NCBI GenBank assembly: GCA_032209605.1
Contig: JASFXZ010000003.1
Coordinates: 35,862,762-35,926,761, forward strand
Direction of reading: 5' to 3'
DNA length: 64,000 nt
Source: Mactromeris polynyma
Lineage: Eukaryota; Mollusca; Bivalvia; Venerida; Mactridae
Each line of letters starts with the position of its first letter. The first letter of the stretch is position 1. Shown one piece after another: positions 39,107 to 48,840 of this stretch. Made by a program: the position numbers and the translations under genes. Under the pieces are notes generated by a model that saw nothing but the letters and a program-made list of their open reading frames with translations, was not told where the DNA came from and searched no databases.

Positions 39107-39322
39107 TTGCTCAAAGATAGCGAACTGAATTTCACCCAAAACGACATTATCATGTTTTCAAATTCATGTCCTTGGCAAAACGCTATTATTACTAGGACAG
39201 TCAAACAATTACTTCTGATCGGGGGTGCAACTCATTTATATCGTAGAGGTATGCCTGTACATGATATTCAAACTTTTGGTCGTTGGAGGTCAAATGCATA
39301 TAAAAGTTATATCAGACTATAA
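39107..39322 (+). pseudogene. Tyrosine recombinase C-terminal fragment of the same element
   Basis: The frame ends KQLLLIGGATHLYRRGMPVH, DIQTFGRWRSNAYKSYIRL and stop. 'GGAT...RRGMP.H.IQ.FGRW.S.AY..YIR' is the catalytic C-terminus of retroelement tyrosine recombinases: the RxxH/'GRW' box and the nucleophile Tyr (SNAYKSYIRL, either Tyr in the family position) remain, but the first His-x-x-Arg box (usually 'HSFRIGAAT') is altered to LLLIGGAT. The N-terminal part upstream (38700-39100) is full of stops. Confidence 0.85.
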
Positions 39323-39339
39323 TTAATCACTTTACAGGT

Positions 39340-39513
39340 AATATTCTAGTCTGGATATTGGGCTTTTCGATCATCCGAGACGCCTTCTATCATGTACATA
39401 ATGTGGCTTTTCAAAAGCCAGGTGTTGACATTTACTGGGACTTACAGCCTGGAACACATCACTTATTTGAAAGAGTCAATGGCGTGGCTTGCTATTGTGA
39501 TTCATGTTTTTGA
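39340..39513 (+). pseudogene. SGNH-hydrolase-like fragment of the same element
   Basis: Eighteen bases after the recombinase stop a frame reads NILVWILGFSIIRDAFYHVH, then FQKPGVDIYWDLQPGTHHLF and ERVNGVACYCDSCF before a stop. 'WI.G.SIIR.AF' is the block-I region (G-[DHN]-S) of SGNH-type hydrolase domains found in some Ngaro-like elements; here the catalytic position reads G-F-S. Only the first 55 or so residues survive. The assignment is from family knowledge, without a search. Confidence 0.6.
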
Positions 39514-39756
39514 TCGAAAGTTTGGAATATTTTGAAGAAAAAAATCGTTTAAATGTATTCAAGTTTCGAAAGCTTCTTTGCTAGTTATTCTGAGATTTTG
39601 TCATACTAATGTTTCTGCGACCTGTTTCGTTTTACTCTTTCGAAATCCGTATTAAAATGTATTGTATTAATGTCTGAAACACAGCAAAACTTAAGGCGTC
39701 CGTATCCGGTGCACTGATCCTTTTGAAAGAAGAGTTTCCGACGAGATGATCTTTTC

Positions 39757-39984
39757 GAAATCAGATGATTTCCTGATTGATTTGAACGTTAGAATTGTTG
39801 AAGATGAGCCATTACCTTTTGGTCGGCCATCTTAGCGAACCACGGAGAGCGATATCCGGCCCAACTCCCGAAATGCGGAGTTATTTACATTCCGAAATCT
39901 GGAGATCCGAAGATTTTCCGATTGATTTGATCGTTAGAATTGTTACAGTTGAGCCATAACCTATTGGTCGGCCATCTTAGCAAG
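39757..39984 (+). repeat. Two-copy tandem duplication, about 137-bp period
   Basis: gattgatttgaacgttagaa...gagccattaccttttggtcg (39776-39826) recurs as gattgatttgatcgttagaa...gagccataacctattggtcg (39920-39970), both followed by gccatcttagc. Confidence 0.75.
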
Positions 39985-40158
39985 ATTAAACATAAAACGT
40001 ACTATTCACAATAAAGCAGCCTTTCTGGTGGCCCTATGGCTTGCTGTGAGGCCATTTTAAATACAAATTTTCTCTGTTTAATACTATCACTTCCTTTTTA
40101 GATTAGACACTTTACATTTTATAAACATTGTGTTTTTGGTAAAATAGCCCTAGTCCTT

Positions 40159-40212
40159 GGCAGGGCTCGATCCTCGGTCACCGCTTGGAAAAACCTCCGG
40201 ATCGAGCAGTGA
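40159..40212. repeat. Short palindrome gctcgatcc / ggatcgagc
   Basis: gctcgatcc (40165-40173) pairs perfectly with ggatcgagc (40199-40207) across a 25-bp loop with its own weak pairing (cggtcaccgcttgg / cctccgg). It may be the end of a small inverted-repeat element. Confidence 0.5.
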
Positions 40213-41659
40213 CATTCTGATGCTTATTTTATCAATTGTTTTTACATTAAACGACATCCGCTTATGTTTATAGATATGTGCCATATTTACAATTATGCCA
40301 TCAGCTTGAATTCTAAGCATATGCGTAGATCTTTATTACATTTGAATTAAGTCAGTCATGGCCAAACCAAATGCCAACCCTTATATAATGATTAAATATG
40401 TTTACATATAGAAACAATTCACAAATCAGCAATAAGTTTATAGTGAATCTTGTTTCTTGTTTATAAAGCTCCCCGTATAAATATAATTATGCTACCGAGT
40501 CCACAGTTTGATGTCCCTACGGGTGATGTGTAGTTGAAATACGCGACAGTTTCTGGTTGTGGAAGTCAATCACAATTGATCATTTATTTTTATAATTTTA
40601 TTTGCATAAAATGTTCTCTCATAATGACCGTATTTGTACTTTTCTTCACTATGTGTACTTATATACATGAAAACATTTCAATACAATTTGTACAATAATG
40701 GCTTATAAAATTGTATAATAATTTGAATATTAAATTGAAAATTATACGTTGAAAACTTCAAACTTCCATTCATTACTCATACAGCCTTTATCACTATAGA
40801 AGTACATATTCTAAAACCTTTCTGAAGACACCTCAATAAGGGTATATCATTAAAAATGATAATAACCACTTTTAAAAACCTTCCCTTTTAAAGTTAGTGA
40901 AACATTTTTTTTAAATAGTCAAATATAACACAACACTGTCCTTATATCGATGAGTTCAAACGATGACAAAACCATAAATTATGATATTATCACAGTTTAG
41001 GCGTTATTACCATTTCATATGTATACTTTTTCTGGAATGGCGGGTATATTGCATTACAACAAATATGCACACCCCCTAATTATTTACTCATATTGACGAC
41101 ATTTTCAAGTATTTCAGCAATTTAAAAGTCGTTAACAGATTAAGGTAACGAGAAACATAGTTTTGTCGTATTACACACACAGTTTCTACATCAAATCATC
41201 AAATGTTGATCTGAATAAAGTAAATCAAAAGTGTGTTTTCGTTTTATTCGAGTCTTATACACTAGTAAATCAGACTACACATGCGTACGAGAATCAGCAA
41301 CACAAATCAGCCATTTAATCATCCTGGAATTCTACTTTCTCACATAAAACCACGACGTATTAAAAGTATTTGTTTTATAATCTAGAATTACTAATTACAT
41401 TTGATAAACAGACGTAAATTGAGTTACGTTCTTGTTTGTCATATATTAAGTATATACAGAAATCGTACTAGGGATGTTTAGTGATAGGAAAACCTACACA
41501 TGATGACTTGTAGTCAGAATATGAAGATTTTGGGATTAATGGAACACATTACGACATATAGATTTGGTATATGCATGATATTAAGATATATTTATACGTT
41601 CCTAATACGTTAAGGAGTCCATATTTGAAATGTATCACATGTTATTAAACCGTTTATCT
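40213..41659. other. Non-coding stretch, nothing recognised
   Basis: AT-rich, no supported frame or repeat. Confidence 0.4.
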
Positions 41660-41818
41660 TGACTTAGTGGTTAAACAATGGTTACCGTGTGCCTACCTGC
41701 ATGGTGCCTTGCATTAAAGGATAGGAATCATGAAGTAAAAGTATTTAGAAACTAAGTTTCTCATTAGTCAGAAATGACTCGGCTTTTCAATAGGGATTAC
41801 GCTATATAAAATAAATAC
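41660..41818 (+). repeat. SINE family S1, head-degraded copy
   Basis: Residual head (gacttagtggttaaac), then ccgtgtgcctacctgcatgg, ttgcattaaaggataggaat and cagaaatgactcggcttttc. The B-box region is lost. Confidence 0.7.
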
Positions 41819-41915
41819 TTAACATTTACTATTGTATTTGATTCTAAAGCCTAAACATGAGGATCAATTTATAAATGAATGAAGTTGACGACTTCAGGGC
41901 TTTACAAATTTACAA

Positions 41916-42141
41916 ATGTTCTTTAAATACAGTGGTCCTGAACTAGTGTACATGTTCTTTAAATACAGTGGTCCTGAACTAGTGTACATGTTCTTTAAAT
42001 ACAGTGGTCCTGAACTAGTGTACATGTTCTTTAAATACAGTGGTCCTGAACTAGTGTACATGTTCTTTAAATACTGTGGTCATGAACTAGTGTACATGTT
42101 CTTTAAATACAGTGGTCCTGAACTAGTGTACATGTTCTTTT
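41916..42141 (+). repeat. 36-bp minisatellite, six full units plus a partial one
   Basis: Unit: atgttctttaaatacagtgg then tcctgaactagtgtac. Six copies at 41916-42131 and a 10-bp start of a seventh. Only the fifth unit varies (actgtggtcatgaac). The 36-bp period keeps a frame open (12-residue repeat MFFKYSGPELVY, 41916-42248), which I take as a by-product. Confidence 0.95.
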
Positions 42142-42295
42142 TGACTTGTATGACACGGGAGGCTAGTTTTACGAGCACAGACTATGGTGTGGAGGTGTGC
42201 ATTATGTTCAGACTTGTCCTGGACATAGTCCAACGCAACTGTTGGTAGCCCGAATCGGGAATTAGAAGTACGGGACGTCGGGCTAGTGGATTTCT

Positions 42296-42412
42296 AGAGC
42301 CATATAGGGTGAATAGTTTCCTGCTTGCAAATAGTGGCATCACATGTTGCGTTTTCTTAAAATGTCGTCACTTAAAGAAGAGGGTGTAAATCCCATAGTA
42401 GCGCTGAATCTG
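42296..42412 (+). repeat. Inverted-repeat element family R2, right-half copy
   Basis: tttcctgcttgcaaatagtg, catcacatgttgcgttttct and tgtaaatcccatagtagcgc match 9999-10090 with few changes. The left arm is absent. Confidence 0.75.
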
Positions 42413-43892
42413 TTCAGTTTTGGAGTTATAGTTGGTTTCGTTTTTACTTTTGCAAGCAACATGAAGCACAAAGAACTGCCCGCATCACTGCAAAAAGCGA
42501 ACGCATAATTTGAACACAAACATTAAATGTAAGAACATTTACTATCAAGCCCTAGCAAATTACCCTTCTTACTTAAATGAGATTTTAAGACATATTGCAT
42601 TAGTTCTCGTATTAAGAAGAGCGTGAACGTATATATATTGATATCGATTCAACGTTTGTTCAGTATATAACTTTGTGAATATTTGCTGTAACTTGCTACA
42701 TACATTTTGCCTTAGGATGTCCTAAATACTGTGCAGTTCTGTATTTAACAGATGGTTATTTCATCAAGAGCAGATGACAACGATGGCACAAGTATTCGTT
42801 GATTAGGTAAACATGTAAACGACAACCAGGTGCAGCCGAAAGCTATATATTAAGAAAATATCAACATTTTAAAACAAGAAATAGACTACTGATACATTAG
42901 TTAACGTATACCGCCTAAAGAACATGGCGGATAGTGAAAAATCACAGAAAATGAAAATAAATACATAAATATGTTTTATTTTACACATTCAAACATAAAC
43001 AAGTTTTCTAAAATACTCGTACATACAAATTATGAAATATTGTTATAAACCGATACAATATTTATATCTGAAACTGTTTTCTTAACCATTGATAAAATAT
43101 TCAAATATCCTGTAACTACGAAACGCCGGCACTGATTTTGTAGTCACGAAAATCTATTATTATGTTTGTTTTTATTAAAAGTTATTTACATGAAGTTCAA
43201 ACATTGTTATATGTTGAACTTATAGTGCGCAATCGTTTATTATATCATGTAGATACATCTCGTATATATCATGTAGACTACTTATAACGTTATATGCATC
43301 CTTTACTATATTAAGTTCATACTTTATTATTTAAACTAAGGGTAAATAATTAAGATTTAAATTATGTTTGCAATGTTTGCACTTGATAGTGTCAGTCATT
43401 ACTAGGTAGGCCTACCAAGTATTTCGTTGTTTTATACACATACGGGGTAAAGACATAAACTCTGAGCGAGACATACATAAATTTGTTGTGCGAGACAGTT
43501 TACGGAAGATGATACAGCCGAAATAGTTCCTGTTCTACTTTATGTTAAAGTAAGTTGTCACTTTTTTGTAGAAAAACGGATTGGTAGTCTGGTTGGTATC
43601 CAAAGAACACTAGATTAGTCACCTAAGTGTCGTATTTAATTGAACTATTGATGAGAAACGGCGTACATTCCAATTCGATCAATGAATCAAGCGATCGATC
43701 AATCAAACAACCAATTAACCAGACAAGCCAAGTATCGAAAACACATTATTTTGATAAAATACTTTCTTAAACCCAATAAATAATGTAATTATGATGGTAT
43801 GAAATACAGACAATGTTTCATATGCACAGTAATGCATTAGTCAGATTACCGCATTCTCCGCAATAGTCGTAAATAAATATACACACCTACAA
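42413..43892. other. Non-coding stretch, nothing recognised
   Basis: AT-rich, no supported frame or repeat. Confidence 0.4.
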
Positions 43893-44185
43893 GGGGCGGT
43901 TTCAGGATTTGGTTTGGGGGGGGGGGGGACGTAATGTTTGGTAATTTTTTGGTTTTGCTCAAGCCTTATAAAACAGCAATGACAGTGTTAAATTGATTCG
44001 TCATGATAGAATATAATGCCTACAATAAATCAGAATCGCTTAGTTAAAAATCGTATAATCAAGGATCTCTGTTACTGTAATATCATAGTTTCGTATTTAT
44101 ACTCAGACATACATGTAAGGATGGGCAATTTGAGGGCGCGCGCGCCGGGTGCGCCCCCCTTTGGATCCGCTAGTGCCTACGACGT
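43893..44185. repeat. Probable non-autonomous DNA transposon with G-rich terminal inverted repeats
   Basis: Left end ggggcggtttcaggatttgg runs into a long G tract (43914-43928). Right end cgcccccctttggatccgct then agtgcc is its approximate inverse. A palindromic gggcgcgcgcgcc-like block (44135-44150) precedes the right end. I recall 'agtggcggatcc...gggggg' ends from invertebrate elements; no target duplication was identified. Confidence 0.5.
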
Positions 44186-45238
44186 CAGAAATAACAGAAA
44201 TATTGAAAGAACATTGCAGTAAACATTGAAGAATTAATTATTTACAATCAATGTTAACCAAAACATGTAACAGTATTCATGCAAAGTAGTCGAATGTGGA
44301 ACGTAAAGGTATGCTAAGTGTTTATCATCGTTTTGTACGAACCGAAAAATGTGCCAACGAAATCAAAGAATATAAGAATGATATTTCTAAGCTGTTGGAA
44401 CGATTAATTAAAGTAGTTTATTATCGATGTGAATTTAATGGGAGTTTTATTACGAATGAGAATTTGTATTACAAAACATTTATTTAGTATAAATAACGTA
44501 CTTTCAGCCGACATACCGAACATGTGATGTGTTTGTTTGTGTAAACGTGCCGTTTGTCACACACGAGTCTATATTTCCATGCAATTTGTTCTTTTACAAT
44601 TACAAAATTCAATTAACTAAATTGATTAGATATATTTTAGGGCGAGTGTGTATCAGTATAAGGCAGAAAAAATGTCACCCTTAATGATGACGTATGCAAC
44701 TATTGCAGACACATAATTACCCATAGAAAGTATATTTTTCAAGAAGAACTTTATGTAAAAGTGATACCGACCAATATGAAAGGCTAAGAGAAGCTAATGC
44801 AGGTAAGTCACGTAAGGTAGATTAGGATCAACAATTCAAGCATTGAGATCCTTTTGCGGCAAAGACCCCTATTGACGAGGAAAGTAAGTATGTCTGCGAA
44901 TATAAAAAAGGCTAATAGAAAAAAAAAATTAATGAATCATTCACCATTGCTAGTATATATTAAATGTACTATACAGTGTGCAGAATGGCAAGCAGCTCAC
45001 ACGAATTCAATAAATGTTTGCTTAGACGTAACCACAATATTCCGGTACATAACAAGAACCTCGAACCAAGTCTTAAGCGCTTAGATTTAAGCGTGGAAAA
45101 AGATGCAAAGAACATATTCAAAGCCAAATGTGTTAATATATTAACAAAACTTAGTGTTGGGCCGCATTTTACTAGAACTGTTACAATTTAGAAAACCCGA
45201 AATGGTATAAATGTAACATAGGGGATACGCACGTGTAT
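44186..45238. other. Non-coding stretch with weak open frames
   Basis: Frames at 44296-44487 and 44964-45191 (a 67-residue basic peptide from an internal ATG) have no recognised motif. They are noted as unproven. Confidence 0.3.
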
Positions 45239-45610
45239 GTGCACTTAACATAAGCGCTAAGTACTGCGTTGACTTTTTTTTAAGATATTGCAATTAAATA
45301 TGAATATATCATATACAAATTTCATACACAGAAAGTTCAATATAATTGTAATGGGTCTACTTAGTTTCAGCGCAAAAGACATTCAATTCATTGAAATCAA
45401 GCCCATTACATAACACCGCATATAAATTAAAAGTCACAGATTAACCGAACCCGTCGTTATCGAGTGTGAATGTAAACATGAAGTAAAATGTAGTACAAGC
45501 ATTACAGACATATTGAACTTTCTGTGTCTTAAATTTCTGTTTGATATATTCATATTTTGTTTGCAATATCATACATATCTCAATTTAGCACTTTTGCTAA
45601 GTGTATCTTT
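45239..45610. repeat. Fold-back element with nested inner hairpin
   Basis: Arm 45284-45343 (gatattgcaattaaatatga...cagaaagttcaatat) is the reverse complement of 45510-45570 (atattgaactttctgtg...ttgcaatatc) with few mismatches. Weaker pairing continues outward (cttaacataagcgctaagt with acttttgctaagtg). Inside the 166-bp loop, tgtaatggg (45347-45355) pairs with cccattaca (45402-45410). No coding content. Confidence 0.85.
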
Positions 45611-47225
45611 TGCTAAGTGTATAATTGTGTATGATTAAGGATTGTATATAACTGAAACGGACACATACTATTATGTAACTACGACACACATATCAGATAT
45701 ATTGAAAAGTAAACAAATACATCATCATCATCATCGTCGTCACAATCAACGCAACACATGTACCATCAGAATCATCATCTTGTCAGAACTTTCGGTAACA
45801 ATTTTAGTGCTTGGCCAAGTAACACTACACGTGTTCTAGACCTGGATGTTATTGTTGTCAAATCATTGAAAATACAACTCATGATTCTCAACATCCAAAG
45901 TTTTGCAAAATACGTTTCGAAAAACATCGATAACTTTTCTTAGATAAGAAACACCTAACACGATATGAATAAACCATTAAGTTTTTAAACGTGTTCATCA
46001 TTAAGCTTTATGTGCTCTTCTGATATATACCTGACGCCATTAAAAACGCATCTATTTGAATTAGGCGTCATTTTGTAGTACCAACTATCAAAAGCGTGTT
46101 ACAGTCATCTATATGTGTTAATTATCGTTCATATTAATATGCACCATTTTTGGTTGCGTTTTTAAATGCGTTAAGTATTTATTAGACTTTTGATTTGTTC
46201 AAAGTAAATACATGTAGTATGTTTCAACTGGAAAACAACATATTTCCACAAGTTGCTGACGTAAGCTGATATGAGATTGAAACTATACCTCAGTATAATG
46301 CTCCTCCATTACGCAACGTTGAGTGCTTTGCTGTTGAAATCGTATTGTGTTCGTTGCTTACTTGAGGCGATGCATCAAGTGATAGTTACATGTATTTCTA
46401 TTGTGGCGCCCTTTGTCGATTTTACAAAGAATGATTTGTCTGAACATTTCATAATAGGGATCAGGTGGGTATAATAATATCAGAAGTAATTAATTACGAC
46501 CTTGAACATTTCAACAAGTTAATCAAACCAGAAATAGGTAACACAAATAATAAACCAACACGGGTCGTCATCATGATAAATTACGTAAGTATTTTTCATT
46601 GTTTTTTTTATATTTATTTTGACCTCTGTAAAACAGGATGTCAAAAGGTCAGGGATTGATTTGTATAAGATGAAAGAAAGTATCCTGCTGACTAACATTA
46701 AGCCGAATAATAAGTTTTTCGCACGCTATTTCGGTGCTTCAACACGACAATCAACGACTTGTCTAGAATTTAGAAACAAACACATATCGAACCTAAGTTA
46801 GTTCTATTTGCAGCTGTGCACGAGTTGTTTATAAATTTGCACCTTGTAAATCGTGTGTACTGGCCCCGGGACCTTTTTCTCAAACGTTAATCGTTTTTGT
46901 GTCTTAAATGCATGAATATCCGTCGCTTATTTGATAAAACAAAGTTGAATCATTATGATACACGTACCAACACAGAAACACATTTTCCAAAACACCCTGT
47001 CATCACTAGACCATGGACTGAAATGATTTAACTTGTCTTGAAATTTAAAAGTGAACTGACGGAATACATACTTGTGAAATATTTTATGAGTGCAATTCTA
47101 TGAAAAATATATAAAAGTCTAGAAATAACGATATCAAGTTGTCGAGTACTTTTAAAAGACAGACTTTACCATTTTCTATGATTTTTTAAACACATTTTTT
47201 TTTTTGCACTCGATTTATTTCTTAT
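45611..47225. other. Non-coding stretch, one short microsatellite
   Basis: catcatcatcatcatcgtcgtc at 45720-45741 is a small trinucleotide tract. No supported gene. Confidence 0.4.
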
Positions 47226-47275
47226 GATAATGTTGATAATGATACCTTTATTTGTCCATGAAATGCAAAACTAAC
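47226..47275 (-). repeat. Possible LINE 3' tail
   Basis: On the minus strand: tttcatggacaaataaaggt then atcattatcaacattatcat, an aataaa signal followed by a short tandem word. No attached coding sequence. Confidence 0.35.
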
Positions 47276-47545
47276 GTAAAATGTAACAATTTCACGATGA
47301 TTTTGAGCGCTAATATCGAGTATATATATAATGTTTCCCTACATTTCGAGTAAATGTACTTCAGTTCGTCACGTAATGAAGCATGTATGTCGCTAGAATC
47401 ATTTAAAATCGTGGACAAGCACTAATTGTATTGTTAATATTGATTCGTATAACAACATATTATCAACAAAAAACTAAACAGCTATAACAAAATACGTACG
47501 CACTGAAACCTTATTGGTTTTGAAGAAAATCGGATATTTATTAAT

Positions 47546-47906
47546 GAGGTGGTAAGATCAATGAGTTGCAATGTGGAAACAATTAAACCTGGTTCATGAA
47601 AAGACGACCTGTGAATGAGGTGGTCTGATCAATGACTTGCAATGTGGAAACAATGAAACCTGGTTCATGAAAAGACGCCCTGTGAATGAGGTGGTCTGAT
47701 CAATGACTTGCAATGTGGAAACAATGAAACCTGGTTCATGAAAAGACGACCTGTGAATGAGGTGGTCTGATCAATGACTTGCAATGTGGAAACAATGAAA
47801 CCTGGTTCATGAAAAGACGACCTGTGAATGAGGTGGTCTGATCAATGACTTGCAATGTGGAAACAATGAAACCTGGTTCATGAAAAGACGACCTGTGAAT
47901 GAGGTG
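47546..47906 (+). repeat. 71-bp minisatellite, five units
   Basis: Unit begins gaggtggtctgatcaatgac and includes gcaatgtggaaacaatgaaa and cctggttcatgaaaagacga. Five units at 47546-47900 plus gaggtg. Only the first unit is divergent (gtaagatcaatgag, caattaaac) and the second has gacgcc; the rest are identical, which points to recent expansion. The gaggtggtct word links it to the elements at 30651 and 55095. Confidence 0.95.
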
Positions 47907-48744
47907 CTTTTAAATTTGAGGAGGAATGTAAGTGTTGTTTAACTGAATATAGCAAAGGTTATAACATTATTATCAGCGTACTTTTGTAGCTTAGTGTTGA
48001 ACATCTGTTTTCTTGGAAATGTTTCATACGAACGATTCCTAATAGAATCATTTTCCAAAGCATATGTGTATGAATCTCTAAAAGCGTTTCAATTTATTAT
48101 TAGACCAAAGGACTAAAAATTTACTTCATAGAATACCGAGTTACGTACTGAGCAATTACTACTAATACTCAGATTTCGTTACGAATTAGAAGTAGATATA
48201 TAATGTTTTCAAACTGCATCATAAACTACTTAATGTGTATTTTAAAAAAATCAGTATCGATCATTAATTACATGGGACTAGATAAAACGTGCTTTAATTA
48301 TTCATATATACGATATACGAGTACTATCACGTGTTTCATTGCCCCTGAAAATGTGTTTGATATGTCTTTATTACAAATCTAATATTCTCTTAAAATGTAC
48401 AGTAAAGCAAATGGAATACCGAAGGATAACATACATCAACAGTATACTTATGTTGTATACGAAACATATCGACTAAGACAGCCAATACAGCACTTCCTTG
48501 GTGGAATAACACTCTTGCGAGCCTCATTATATAAATGATATTTATCATTTATAATACAGGATTTTTTAAGGCATCAATGTATCATTCTAAATGTAGGGTA
48601 AGATTTATAAATTAGATGCCATGACAAATGAATAATTTTCAAAAGAACGCAATACATTTATCATACAATCCTAATTATAAGAATCCTTCGGTATCAGTTC
48701 TGATGTATATTTTTTGGCTTTACTATTCTAGATTAATTCATTTT
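47907..48744. other. Non-coding stretch
   Basis: Contains a small palindrome tataaatgata/tatcatttata at about 48531-48553 and nothing else recognised. Confidence 0.4.
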
Positions 48745-48840
48745 ACTGCAAAAGGTCTCTTTTTGGCTTGGGGCTTAGCCCCCAATGCCTTAGAATCTCT
48801 GCTACATTTCAGATACACTTGACCTTATTTCCTCAATGTG
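48745..48840 (+). repeat. Dispersed repeat, copy of 900-1012 in opposite orientation
   Basis: ggcttggggcttagccccca, gctacatttcagatacactt and gaccttatttcctcaatgtg; see the partner at 900-1012. Confidence 0.65.

Larger units (their letters stand above)
37150..39513 (+). mobile_element. Decayed, internally deleted Ngaro/DIRS-type tyrosine-recombinase retrotransposon
   Basis: In order: Ser/Gln/Thr/Pro-rich gag-like sequence (37180-37620), reverse transcriptase N-terminal part (38123-38400), RNase H part (38420-38560), tyrosine recombinase end (39107-39322) and an SGNH-hydrolase-like piece (39340-39513). The order, the tyrosine recombinase instead of a DDE integrase, and the hydrolase-like tail point to the Ngaro branch (some Ngaro elements carry such a hydrolase; DIRS proper carries a methyltransferase). 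The 30-bp motif atgcatataaaagttatatc...actataat occurs at 37682-37711 and again at 39293-39322, so the end of a second copy, or a direct-repeat structure, precedes the pol part. Many stops and at least one large deletion show it is dead. Confidence 0.8.

Noticed and set aside
41916..42248. 110-residue plus frame with a 12-residue repeat (MFFKYSGPELVY)
   Set aside because: It is created by a 36-bp minisatellite with almost identical units; no signal peptide, domain or splice context, and the part after the repeat is unrelated.
45720..45741. Trinucleotide tract catcatcatcatcatcgtcgtc as a His-rich coding repeat
   Set aside because: Short microsatellite inside a 65-residue frame without other features.
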